The translations under genes and the position numbers were made by a program. Shown here one piece after another: positions 1-7,936 of a DNA stretch of 64,000 nucleotides. The DNA is from CAYRZL01 sp964428795 (GTDB lineage: Bacteria > Bacillota > Clostridia > Lachnospirales > Lachnospiraceae), in assembly GCA_964428795.1 (NCBI GenBank), contig CAYRZL010000003.1, forward strand, positions 13,451 through 77,450, written 5' to 3'. Below the pieces are notes generated by a model. The model was not told the DNA's origin. It did no database searches and saw only the letters and a program-made list of their open reading frames with translations. How positions within the stretch are numbered: the first letter of the stretch is position 1; each line of letters begins with the position of its first letter.

Positions 1-146
1 TGGTCATCAGCATCGGATGTACCGGTGGAAAGCATCGGTCGGTGACGCTGGCAAATCAGATCTATGAGCGTCTGGATAAGAACAGAAATTATGGACTTCG
101 GATCGAACATCGGGATATCCAGAAGGATGCAGCCAGGGGGAAATAA
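1..146 (+). CDS. rapZ: RapZ, RNase adapter / nucleotide-binding protein, C-terminal fragment
   Basis: The reading frame is open from base 3 to a TAA at 144-146 and gives about 47 residues, including the GCTGGKHRSV motif typical of the C-terminal domain of RapZ/YvcJ. RapZ proteins bind nucleotides and, in enterobacteria, a small RNA controlling glucosamine-6-phosphate synthase; the role in Firmicutes is less clear. The 5' part lies outside the window. whiA starts two bases after the stop, the usual rapZ-(yvcK)-whiA order of Firmicutes. The motif makes the assignment firm although the gene is truncated by the window edge. Confidence 0.9.
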   Translation, partial: VISIGCTGGKHRSVTLANQIYERLDKNRNYGLRIEHRDIQKDAARGK

Positions 147-148
147 AA

Positions 149-1078
149 ATGTCTTTTTCGCAGGATATAAAAACAGAACTGGCAAGGCAGATACCAAAGA
201 GCAGACACTGCCGGATCGCAGAGCTTGCAGCGATCATTATTTTTCTTGGGAAATGTGATCTTGGACAGGATAGAGAAAAAATACAAATTGTGACGGAAAA
301 CGTGTCTCTGGCAAAAAAGGTTTTTTCACTGTTCAAAAAATGCTTTAATGTGAATGCGCAGACAGACATAAAGCAGAGTGCGGTGCTCAGTAAAAATCAT
401 ATTTATCACGTGACTGTGGCAGGGCGTGAGCGGGTGTCGGAAATCGCAGAGGAGCTTCATCTTGGGGAGCAGGATTTTGTGAATCCGCAGATCGTGGAAA
501 AGTCCTGCTGCCAGAGAGCGTTTATCCGGGGAGCTTTTCTTGCGGCAGGGTCCATGAGTGATCCGGATAAGTCCTATCATCTGGAGATCGTATGTCAGAG
601 TGAGTCTCACGCCAACAAGCTGGTAAAGCTGATCGGAGCATTTCATGTGGAGGCAAAGGTGACTGCCCGCAAAAAGAAATATATCGTATATATCAAGGAC
701 AGTACACAGATCGTAGATTTTCTCAATGTGGTGGAAGCGCATCAGTCTCTGATGAAGCTGGAAAATGTTAAAATAATAAAAGGGATCAGAAATTCAGCCA
801 ATCGGCAGTTTAACTGTGATTCGGCAAATATAAATAAAATTGTGAGTGCGGCGGCAAAACAAAAAGAGGACATTCTCTATATCGAGGAGCATGGAGGACT
901 GAAGCAGCTTCCGGCAGGACTTGCAGAAACTGCCAGAATCCGGCTGCAGTATCCGGAATTATCCTTGCAGGAGCTGGGGGCATTATTGGAACCGCCGGTG
1001 GGAAAATCCGGTGTGAATCACAGGCTGCGCAGAATCGGCGCCATTGCCGCGGAGATGAGAGGGGAGCCTCATGACTAA
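149..1078 (+). CDS. whiA: WhiA, DNA-binding regulator of cell division/sporulation
   Basis: The 309-residue product has the length and layout of WhiA: an N-terminal and central LAGLIDADG-like region (FIRGAFLAAGSMSDPDKSYH near residues 130-150) followed by a C-terminal helix-turn-helix (LSLQELGALLEPPVGKSGVNHRLRR, about 270-295). In Gram-positive bacteria WhiA acts on cell division and chromosome segregation and, in streptomycetes, on sporulation. The homing-endonuclease fold is retained without nuclease activity. It follows rapZ by 2 nt and overlaps the next gene by 8 nt, so the three are probably co-transcribed and translationally coupled. Confidence 0.95.
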   Translation: MSFSQDIKTELARQIPKSRHCRIAELAAIIIFLGKCDLGQDREKIQIVTENVSLAKKVFSLFKKCFNVNAQTDIKQSAVLSKNHIYHVTVAGRERVSEIAEELHLGEQDFVNPQIVEKSCCQRAFIRGAFLAAGSMSDPDKSYHLEIVCQSESHANKLVKLIGAFHVEAKVTARKKKYIVYIKDSTQIVDFLNVVEAHQSLMKLENVKIIKGIRNSANRQFNCDSANINKIVSAAAKQKEDILYIEEHGGLKQLPAGLAETARIRLQYPELSLQELGALLEPPVGKSGVNHRLRRIGAIAAEMRGEPHD

Positions 1079-2003
1079 GAAAAAATTATTGTTTATATTT
1101 AACCCAAGATCCGGAAAGGGGAAGATCCGTAATCATCTGGTGGAGATTGTAGACACTTTTGTGAGAGCAGGGTATGAGGTGAAAATCCATTCTACCCAGC
1201 GGCATCATGACGCCCTTGAAATGGTGCAAAATGAGGGCGGCTTCTACGATCTTGTAGTCTGCAGCGGCGGTGACGGTACACTTGATGAGACGGTGAACGG
1301 TATCATGCTGGGAGGTCACTGTATTCCTATTGGTTATATTCCTGCGGGTTCCACCAATGATTTTGCACAGTCCATAAGTATCCCCAGAAACATGCGCCGG
1401 GCAGCAGAGGTGGCGGTGAATGGCGTATGTAAACCTTTTGATGTGGGGAAATTTAATGAAAAATATTTTGTGTATATTGCCGCCTTCGGCTTGTTTACGG
1501 ATGTATCCTATCTTACCAGCCAGAATTTAAAAAATATATTCGGGCATGTGGCATACCTGCTGGAAAGTGCAAAGCGTCTGATCGACATACCGTCTTTTCA
1601 CATGAAAGTGCGTTATGGCACGCGGGAAATTGAGGATGAATTTGTATATGGTATGATTACGAACTCCATATCCGTGGCGGGAGTCAGAAATATGACCGGA
1701 AAAAATGTGCAGCTGGATGACGGTGTGTTTGAGGTGAACCTTATTCGTATGCCGCAGAATCCCATTGAGTTAAATGAGATTTTCACCACGTTGATCAATT
1801 TTAAGGAGAGATCCGAGTACATTTATTCTTTTAAGACGTCTCATCTGGAGATTGAATGTGAGAAGGAAGTGTCATGGACGGTGGACGGCGAATTTGGGGG
1901 CGACTGCAAAACAGTTGTGATCGATAATAAACATCAGGCTTTGAAGATAATGGTAAAAAGCAATGCAGATTCCTGGCAAAAAGCGATGGAAAAAGACTTG
2001 TAA
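1071..2003 (+). CDS. Diacylglycerol kinase family (YegS/DgkB-like) lipid kinase
   Basis: The 310-residue cytosolic protein begins with FIFNPRSGKGK and carries the CSGGDGTLDETVNG nucleotide-binding motif near residues 64-77 and PAGSTNDFAQS near 91-101. These are hallmarks of the DAGK catalytic family, which phosphorylates diacylglycerol or related lipids; DgkB recycles diacylglycerol released by lipoteichoic acid synthesis. The start ATG lies inside the whiA 3' end behind a GAGGGGAG ribosome site, so translation is coupled to whiA. The lipid substrate cannot be read from the sequence; sphingosine kinase-like or multidrug-lipid variants share the same motifs. Confidence 0.88.
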   Translation: MTKKKLLFIFNPRSGKGKIRNHLVEIVDTFVRAGYEVKIHSTQRHHDALEMVQNEGGFYDLVVCSGGDGTLDETVNGIMLGGHCIPIGYIPAGSTNDFAQSISIPRNMRRAAEVAVNGVCKPFDVGKFNEKYFVYIAAFGLFTDVSYLTSQNLKNIFGHVAYLLESAKRLIDIPSFHMKVRYGTREIEDEFVYGMITNSISVAGVRNMTGKNVQLDDGVFEVNLIRMPQNPIELNEIFTTLINFKERSEYIYSFKTSHLEIECEKEVSWTVDGEFGGDCKTVVIDNKHQALKIMVKSNADSWQKAMEKDL

Positions 2004-2069
2004 AACATGTGAATTTTGTATATTATTAAGGCAGCAGGTTTGTAAATTTGAAAATGGAGGTAATACATT

Positions 2070-2936
2070 ATGTTAGTATCAGCAAGCGAAATGCTTAAAA
2101 AAGCGAAAGCAGGTCATTATGCAGTAGGTCAGTTTAATATCAACAATCTGGAATGGACAAAAGCCATTTTGCTGACTGCACAGGAGAATAATTCTCCGGT
2201 TATCCTTGGCGTATCCGAGGGCGCAGGAAAATACATGGGCGGATATAAGACAGTAGTTGGTATGGTAAACGGTATGTTGGAGGAGCTGAATATTACTGTT
2301 CCGGTTGCACTGCATCTGGATCATGGCAGCTACGAAGCATGTTATAAATGTATTGAAGCAGGATTTTCTTCCATCATGTTTGACGGTTCTCACTATCCGA
2401 TCGAGGAGAATGTGGAGAAAACAAAAGAGCTTGTAAAGGTTTGTGCGCAGAAGGGTCTTTCTCTGGAAGCAGAGGTAGGCGCTATCGGCGGCGAGGAAGA
2501 CGGTGTTATCGGAATGGGCGAGTGTGCAGATCCGAATGAGTGTAAGATGGTTGCAGATCTCGGTATTGATTTCCTGGCAGCAGGTATTGGAAATATTCAC
2601 GGAAAATATCCGGAAAACTGGGCAGGACTGAGCTTTGAGACTCTGGATGCGATCCAGCAGAAAACCGGTGATATGCCTCTGGTACTGCATGGAGGTACAG
2701 GCATTCCTGCAGATATGATCAAAAAAGCAATCTCACTGGGAGTTGCAAAGATCAATGTAAATACAGAGTGTCAGATTTCCTTCACAGCAGCGACAAGAGA
2801 ATACTTTGAGGCAGGAAAGGATCAGGTAGGAAAAGGCTATGATCCGCGTAAGGTTCTGGCTCCTGGTTTTGAGGCGATCAAAGCAACAGTAAAAGAGAAA
2901 ATGGAGCTGTTTGGTTCTATCGGTAAAGCAGAATAA
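2070..2936 (+). CDS. fba: Class II fructose-1,6-bisphosphate aldolase
   Basis: The 288-residue enzyme splits fructose-1,6-bisphosphate into dihydroxyacetone phosphate and glyceraldehyde-3-phosphate in glycolysis. Visible class II signatures are LHLDHGSYEACYKCIEAG near residues 80-98 (zinc site and catalytic Asp), the HGKYPENWAG zinc histidine region near 175-185, LHGGTGIP near 210, and INVNTE near 230. Length matches FbaA-type enzymes. A GGAGG site lies 8 nt before the ATG. The gene ends just ahead of a strong terminator, so it is the last gene of its transcript. Tagatose-bisphosphate aldolases are close relatives, but a glycolytic role is more likely. Confidence 0.95.
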   Translation: MLVSASEMLKKAKAGHYAVGQFNINNLEWTKAILLTAQENNSPVILGVSEGAGKYMGGYKTVVGMVNGMLEELNITVPVALHLDHGSYEACYKCIEAGFSSIMFDGSHYPIEENVEKTKELVKVCAQKGLSLEAEVGAIGGEEDGVIGMGECADPNECKMVADLGIDFLAAGIGNIHGKYPENWAGLSFETLDAIQQKTGDMPLVLHGGTGIPADMIKKAISLGVAKINVNTECQISFTAATREYFEAGKDQVGKGYDPRKVLAPGFEAIKATVKEKMELFGSIGKAE

Positions 2937-2957
2937 AAGATTATTTGGTTTCTCATG

Positions 2958-2993
2958 CGGGAAATTCCTTGAAAAAGGAATTTCCCGTTTTTT
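2958..2993 (+). terminator. Rho-independent terminator after fba
   Basis: There is a perfect 13-bp stem, 2958-2970 paired with 2975-2987, with a GAAA loop, followed by six T at 2988-2993. It lies 21 bp after the fba stop. Confidence 0.95.
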
Positions 2994-3091
2994 ATTGGAC
3001 AAAATTCCGGCAATTTTTTCAGAATTATGTAATATTGACATTTTTAAACAGCATTTGGGAGACAAAATTTGTGTACAAAATAATATAAAAC

Positions 3092-3120
3092 TTGACAATA
3101 ATGAACAACTAGAGTATAAA
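3092..3120 (+). promoter_or_regulatory. Promoter of the FecE-SPFH-glycine-rich operon
   Basis: TTGACA at 3092-3097 and TATAAA at 3115-3120 are separated by exactly 17 bp, about 100 bp ahead of the ATPase start. The 16 bases ending in this -35 box (3082-3097) recur exactly at 17551-17566 in front of the tandem 880-residue surface-protein genes, where a similar -10 and downstream ATAGTTG follow. The 100-nt leader is AT-rich, and I see no cobalamin riboswitch in it. Confidence 0.75.
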
Positions 3121-3222
3121 ATAGTAGTTGATAAGCAAAAATAGAAATAAAACAAGTTAATACTTAATAAAACATTATTTAGAAAAAGATTAAAATATCA
3201 GAGTGTAAAGAGGCATACAAGT

Positions 3223-4014
3223 ATGAAATTAAAACTTACTAATGTGGATTGCGGGTATCCGGGATTTCAGCCGGTTCTCCGGGGTGTGGATTTTTCAGTG
3301 GAGTCCGGTCAGATCTGCTGTTTGCTGGGACCGAATGGCGTAGGAAAGACCACTCTGTTTAAGACGATTCTGGGACTTTTGAAGCCCCAAAGCGGTCTGG
3401 TGGAAATGAACGGAGAAAATATGGCTCACTGGTCTGCCCGTAAGCTGGCTCAGAATATCGCATATGTATCACAGTTCCATAATCCTCCCTTTCCCTACAG
3501 GGTCAGAGATGTGGTTCTGCTGGGACGAGTCAGCAATACAGGATATTTCGGAAGTCCTTCGGAAATGGATTATGAAATTGCCGAGGCTGCAATGGCGGAC
3601 ATGGGAATCACTCATCTTAGGGATACGGTTTATACGGATATTTCGGGAGGTGAGAGACAGCTTGTCATGATTGCCCGGGCGCTGGCTCAGGAACCACAGC
3701 TTCTGGTTATGGATGAGCCTACTTCAAATCTGGATTACGGGAACATGGTACGAGTCATGAGCAAAATCCGGTCTCTGAAGAAGAAAGGTTTTGGGGTCAT
3801 TATGACCACCCATTCACCGGATCAGGCATTTATGTGTGAATCTACCGTATGTCTGCTGCAGCGGGGGGCGCCTATGGTATTTGGATTTGCCCATGAGGTG
3901 ATTACGGAGGAAAACATGCGCTCTGCCTATGGCGTGAATGTAAAAGTGATAGAGTTTTTTGATACATATAACCGGCTGGTGCGGATGTGTTCTCCGCTGC
4001 TGGATGAAGAATAA
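3223..4014 (+). CDS. FecE/BtuD-type ABC transporter ATP-binding protein
   Basis: This 263-residue cytoplasmic ATPase has Walker A GPNGVGKTT (about residues 37-45), a Q-loop at VSQFHNPP, the signature ISGGERQL near 140, Walker B LLVMDEPTSNLD near 160 and the H-loop TTHSPDQA. It resembles ATPases of the iron-siderophore/heme/cobalamin import family. Its permeases are not adjacent; the matching FecCD genes lie 4 kb downstream behind an SPFH gene, a glycine-rich gene and the binding-protein gene. No obvious ribosome site stronger than AAAGAGG is seen upstream. The substrate, presumably a metal chelate or corrinoid, cannot be inferred from the ATPase. Confidence 0.88.
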   Translation: MKLKLTNVDCGYPGFQPVLRGVDFSVESGQICCLLGPNGVGKTTLFKTILGLLKPQSGLVEMNGENMAHWSARKLAQNIAYVSQFHNPPFPYRVRDVVLLGRVSNTGYFGSPSEMDYEIAEAAMADMGITHLRDTVYTDISGGERQLVMIARALAQEPQLLVMDEPTSNLDYGNMVRVMSKIRSLKKKGFGVIMTTHSPDQAFMCESTVCLLQRGAPMVFGFAHEVITEENMRSAYGVNVKVIEFFDTYNRLVRMCSPLLDEE

Positions 4015-4092
4015 AACGGAATCAAAGAAAAACATTTCCCTGAGAGGGAAGAAAGGAGAAGTAATCCATAATCTGCGAAAAATATAAGCGGT

Positions 4093-5097
4093 GTGGATTA
4101 CATATTTAATGTTATGGATCATATTGTATTGACGATTGTAATAGTAGCGATCATTGTCTTTTTGCTGATTATGTCCATTCGTATCGTGCCTCAGGCACAT
4201 GCCTTTGTGGTGGAGCGTTTCGGACGTTATAAGAGAACCATGGATGCAGGTATTCATGTTATCTTTCCCTTTGTAGACCGGGTTTCAAGAAAAATATCCC
4301 TGATGGAGCAGGTCGTTGATTTTGCACCCCAGCCGGTTATCACAAAGGATAACGTTACCATGCGTATTGATACGGTTCTTTATTTCCGGGTTGTGGATCC
4401 GAAAATGTATGCATACGGGGTCAACAATCCGATGCTGGCGCTGGAAAATCTTACATCTACTACGCTGCGTAATATAATCGGTGAGCTGGAACTGGACGAA
4501 ACCCTGACCAGCAGGGAGATCATCAACTCCAGCATGCGTTCCTCCATGCAGGAGGCTACCAGCGTATGGGGCATAGAGACCACCCGTGTGGAACTGAAAA
4601 ATATCACTCCTCCTGCAGCGATTCAGGATGCAATGGAAAAGCAGATGAAAGCAGAGAGGGAACGAAGAGAAGCAATCCTTATCGCAGAAGGAGAAAAACA
4701 GTCTGCAATTCTGGTGGCAGAAGGAAAGAAACAGTCTGCGATCCTCAATGCTCAGGGTGAGAAGGAATCTGCGATTTTGCGGGCAGAGGCAGCAAAAGAG
4801 GCTGCAATCCTTCAGGCGGAAGCAGCAAAAGAAGCTTCCATCCGTGAGGCAGAAGGTCATGGAAAGGCGATCGTTTTGCTTCAGGAGGCCAATGCAGACG
4901 GTATTGAAGTCCTAAACCGGAAAAAACCTTGTCCGGAGGTGCTGCAGTTGAAGGGACTGGAGGCATTTGCAAAAGCGGCGGACGGGAAGGCTACAAAGAT
5001 CATCGTACCTTCTGAAATCCAGAGCCTTGCAGGTCTTTTGACGACAATGAAAGAGGTAGGTGCGACAGCTTCACCGGAAAATCCGGAACTGAAGTAA
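4093..5097 (+). CDS. SPFH/band 7 (stomatin-like) membrane protein
   Basis: The 334-residue protein has one N-terminal membrane segment (about residues 9-27), then the SPFH domain starting RIVPQAHAFVVERFGRYKR, and a long coiled coil (about 178-265) built of repeated AILxAEGxKxS units rich in Ala, Glu and Lys. Stomatin-like proteins form membrane-associated oligomers tied to protein quality control and microdomains. The GTG start at 4093 is uncertain. The AAGGAG at 4053-4058 is too far away unless a TAATCCA/TGGATTA hairpin (4062-4068 with 4094-4100) closes the gap; an ATG at 4114 is the alternative. It sits between an ABC ATPase and the rest of the import locus. Confidence 0.88.
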   Translation: MDYIFNVMDHIVLTIVIVAIIVFLLIMSIRIVPQAHAFVVERFGRYKRTMDAGIHVIFPFVDRVSRKISLMEQVVDFAPQPVITKDNVTMRIDTVLYFRVVDPKMYAYGVNNPMLALENLTSTTLRNIIGELELDETLTSREIINSSMRSSMQEATSVWGIETTRVELKNITPPAAIQDAMEKQMKAERERREAILIAEGEKQSAILVAEGKKQSAILNAQGEKESAILRAEAAKEAAILQAEAAKEASIREAEGHGKAIVLLQEANADGIEVLNRKKPCPEVLQLKGLEAFAKAADGKATKIIVPSEIQSLAGLLTTMKEVGATASPENPELK

Positions 5098-5104
5098 AAA
5101 TCTG

Positions 5105-5140
5105 TTTATTGCCGGCTGTGCGGCGATATGCGGCAATAAA
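5105..5140. repeat. Inverted repeat between the SPFH and glycine-rich genes
   Basis: A perfect 10-bp inverted repeat, TTTATTGCCG (5105-5114) and its complement (5131-5140), encloses 16 nt directly after the SPFH stop. No T-run follows, so it may stabilise or attenuate the transcript rather than terminate it. Confidence 0.55.
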
Positions 5141-5178
5141 AATTCGTGAACTATAGAACAGTAAAGGAGTGAACACAT

Positions 5179-5985
5179 ATGCCAGGCGGAGGAATCGGAG
5201 GAATCGTAGGCAGTCTTGCCGGCGGCATGGGCGGCGGCATGGGCGGCGGTATGGGCGGCGGCATGATGGGTGGTATGGGCGGTATGAACGGTCAGAACAC
5301 TCGGAATGCATCGGCCTCTCAGAATAATCAGTCCTCTTATGACGTTTATGATGTAGACCGCTGGAAACGTGCGGATGGCATGGATGAATCATCGACAAAT
5401 GTGCAGATGGTTCGGGATGCCTGGGACAGAAAGGATGCTGAAAAAAAAGCTGCAAAAAAAGAAAAAGCCCTGTTGAAGAAAAGTAAAAGAAAGATGACAG
5501 GTATTTTTGCAAAAAAAGAAAGAAAAGCAGCAGAGGAAGCAGTGTCCGCTGAAATGGAAAGACCAAGGACGGGTACGATCCATACTTCTGAAATGAAGAA
5601 AGCTGAGCACAATATTGAGTCGGTTGAGCCGGCCGGAGGGACTGTATCTGCCGGTGCGGACAGAATACCGGTATTATTGCAAAATGAGGAGTATATTCAA
5701 GGAAAAAGATGTAATTACCTCGGTCTGGAAACACCATCCGGTATCGAGCCATTTGTAACTTCAAATCCATTAAATTCGGTTATATTGGCTGTTGACAGTT
5801 TGTCTATGGGGTCTTTGATGCTGAATCAGGTGAAAAGACCGGAAGGGAAGCTGCCGGAACATACTGTGCCGGAGAAAGGTTTTTCCGGAACTGCCGGAGA
5901 GATGGAGCGTGAATCTGCAACAGATTATATGGATGCTTTTCGTGAAAACCGGGAAAACAGAAAATATAGTGTTCATATTGTGTGA
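5179..5985 (+). CDS. Glycine-rich protein of unknown function
   Basis: I do not recognise a family for this 268-residue product. It opens with a low-complexity stretch of GGGIGG and GGGMGG units (residues 2-37), then a charged Lys/Ala/Glu-rich segment (about 75-125, DAEKKAAKKEKALLKK and similar) that probably forms helix, and an unremarkable C-terminal half with LGLETPSGIEPF near 180. No signal peptide or membrane segment is seen. A ribosome site AAAGGAG precedes the ATG. It follows the SPFH gene by 81 bp and ends just before a terminator, so it is probably the third gene of the ATPase transcript and may be a soluble partner of the SPFH protein; that partnership is inference from position only. 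Confidence 0.75.
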   Translation: MPGGGIGGIVGSLAGGMGGGMGGGMGGGMMGGMGGMNGQNTRNASASQNNQSSYDVYDVDRWKRADGMDESSTNVQMVRDAWDRKDAEKKAAKKEKALLKKSKRKMTGIFAKKERKAAEEAVSAEMERPRTGTIHTSEMKKAEHNIESVEPAGGTVSAGADRIPVLLQNEEYIQGKRCNYLGLETPSGIEPFVTSNPLNSVILAVDSLSMGSLMLNQVKRPEGKLPEHTVPEKGFSGTAGEMERESATDYMDAFRENRENRKYSVHIV

Positions 5986-5995
5986 TAAAAAAGTG

Positions 5996-6038
5996 AAGTC
6001 TTGCGGACGGATGTTCAAAAGGTGCGCAGGACTTTTTT
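5996..6038 (+). terminator. Terminator after the glycine-rich gene
   Basis: AAGTCTTGCG (5996-6005) pairs with CGCAGGACTT (6025-6034) with one G-U pair, and the strand continues into a T-run to 6038. It separates the ATPase/SPFH unit from the binding-protein/permease unit. Confidence 0.8.
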
Positions 6039-6097
6039 GCCGCTGAGAAGGTGGCAGCATTGGAAAAAGCGGTTGGTTTTTGGAGTGTGTACAGATT

Positions 6098-7936
6098 ATG
6101 AGAAAAACAAAACAAATTGTAGCCATAATATTAGTTGTATGTTTAACAATGATGCTGGGCGGCTGTCGTTACAGCGACACGATGGAGGAGATTCTGTACA
6201 GTGCCTATAAGGATGGAGCAATCAATCTGAATGCTCCTTTTCAAATGGCAGAAAATGAATTGGACAATGAGGATAAGAGCGATCAGTTGAAGGATTTGGA
6301 ACAGCAGGACGACTCGGAGCGAAAAAATGAGTCCGAAAGTCTGGGACTTGCAGAGGATTCGGAATCAGATGAGGCAGATACGGACAGCGGGTATATGGTT
6401 GCCTACAGTAACAGCGGCAAGAGCACCGGAACCTCGGATCAGACAAAAAAAACTTCGGATGCAGATAATGCGGTGACAAATGCGGATGAAGGATCTGACT
6501 CCAAATCGAATGATGGACAGACCGATTCCAATGGCGGAGGCACCGATCATTCGGATGAGGATTCTTCCAGTGTGGGTCATTCATCCCCAACGAAAGAGGA
6601 GGAAAACGGGAAGGACGGGGTTACAGGCGATGACGGAGAAGATCCCAACGGCGATAATTCTGAAGATACGGACAAAACCATAGTTTCCCCCGGCGGTGAG
6701 CAGGAGCCGATTCCAACCGGTGATACCGTTGCCGCTGTAGGAGCATTGGCAGAGATGCTTGTTATATTGGGCTGTGAGGACTCCCTTATAGCCACGGATG
6801 CACAGACTGCGCAGAAGGCTCAGAATATTTCAGCATTTGAGGGGCTTTCCGGTGCGGAAGCATTGTGGGAAGGAGATGGTCTGGCAGGTCTTGGATCTGC
6901 AGGCTTTGACCGGTTGATGGAATTAAAACCGGATCTGATTCTGGAGCTCAGCGGAACAAGCACGTTCAGCGATGCGCAGATCAGCACACTGAAAGCAAAC
7001 GGTTCAAAGTATCTTTCTCTTGCAGCAATGACGACTGCGGCGGATATTGAAACGGATATGTACACACTGGGAAGCATGCTGGGAGATGAAGCAAAGCAGC
7101 GCGCCGAGGATTATATTACCTGGATGGATAGTACCTTATCAGAGTTAAAATCCATATCAAACAAGTATGAAACCTGTTATACATTGTATGTGGATGACTG
7201 GGATTTTGATGTTCAGATATCCCTGGACGGTACTGTTTTGGAACAGGGAGCTGCAGTCATAGATTCCTATAAAAATGAAGGAGCTATGTGCATCAGCAAT
7301 CTGCTGACTTATGCGGGAGTCAAGAATACGTCTTCCATACAGCCTTATAGCGCATCAAAATTCAGGGGATATTTTCTTCCGATGACAACGCTGGAGGGAA
7401 ATGAGGCTTTTTCCTTTACAAGAGGAGCTCTGGGATCCATGGTATATTCCAGAAGCTATGCATGGACCACGCCTAACAGCCTGGCGGGTACGGAAGAGGA
7501 AAATAAAATGACTGAGCTACCCTACGCACTGGGCGGAGGAGAGGCTTTCCAGTATATTCTGGTGGCAGATCAGTATGTAGCCGCCGGCATTAATGCTTCA
7601 AAAGAAACAGAATACGGTATGTGGAGTATATTCACGGACAAAATCACAAATGAGTCCGGGGATATAGAATTTGTGGGGTATAACCTGGGATCGAGAATGG
7701 TGGCTTCCAGACTTGCCCAGGATGGCAGCTACGATGTGCTCGTCAATCCCCAGGGCTATTCTGACTGGACAAAAGGGGGATGTGAGAGTGTGCTGGAAGC
7801 AGTGTGGGCTGCATACAGTATATCCGGCATCATTGATGAAAGCACCATGGAAAATTACATATTAGAATTTTATTCCAATTTTTATAATACATCACTAACA
7901 GATGAAGAACTGTCAGGGATTCTGGAGGGCAATTAA
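6098..7936 (+). CDS. Lipoprotein substrate-binding protein of the FecCD importer
   Basis: The product from the ATG at 6098 is 612 residues. It has a lipoprotein signal with lipobox LGGC (Cys near residue 23), a very long acidic Ser/Asp/Gly-rich spacer (about 75-205), and a type III periplasmic-binding fold beginning VAAVGALAEMLVILGCEDSLIA with LMELKPDLILEL near 290, as in siderophore/heme/corrinoid receptors. At twice the usual length, the spacer probably lifts the binding domain through the wall. A TTG at 6080 extends the frame by six codons, but the TGGAG at 6081-6085 favours the ATG. It directly abuts the first permease gene. The ligand is unknown. Confidence 0.85.
   Translation: MRKTKQIVAIILVVCLTMMLGGCRYSDTMEEILYSAYKDGAINLNAPFQMAENELDNEDKSDQLKDLEQQDDSERKNESESLGLAEDSESDEADTDSGYMVAYSNSGKSTGTSDQTKKTSDADNAVTNADEGSDSKSNDGQTDSNGGGTDHSDEDSSSVGHSSPTKEEENGKDGVTGDDGEDPNGDNSEDTDKTIVSPGGEQEPIPTGDTVAAVGALAEMLVILGCEDSLIATDAQTAQKAQNISAFEGLSGAEALWEGDGLAGLGSAGFDRLMELKPDLILELSGTSTFSDAQISTLKANGSKYLSLAAMTTAADIETDMYTLGSMLGDEAKQRAEDYITWMDSTLSELKSISNKYETCYTLYVDDWDFDVQISLDGTVLEQGAAVIDSYKNEGAMCISNLLTYAGVKNTSSIQPYSASKFRGYFLPMTTLEGNEAFSFTRGALGSMVYSRSYAWTTPNSLAGTEEENKMTELPYALGGGEAFQYILVADQYVAAGINASKETEYGMWSIFTDKITNESGDIEFVGYNLGSRMVASRLAQDGSYDVLVNPQGYSDWTKGGCESVLEAVWAAYSISGIIDESTMENYILEFYSNFYNTSLTDEELSGILEGN

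Noticed and set aside
2994..3222. Cobalamin or other riboswitch before the FecE-type ATPase gene
   Set aside because: I looked for B12-box or other riboswitch cores; only AT-rich DNA and a promoter are seen.
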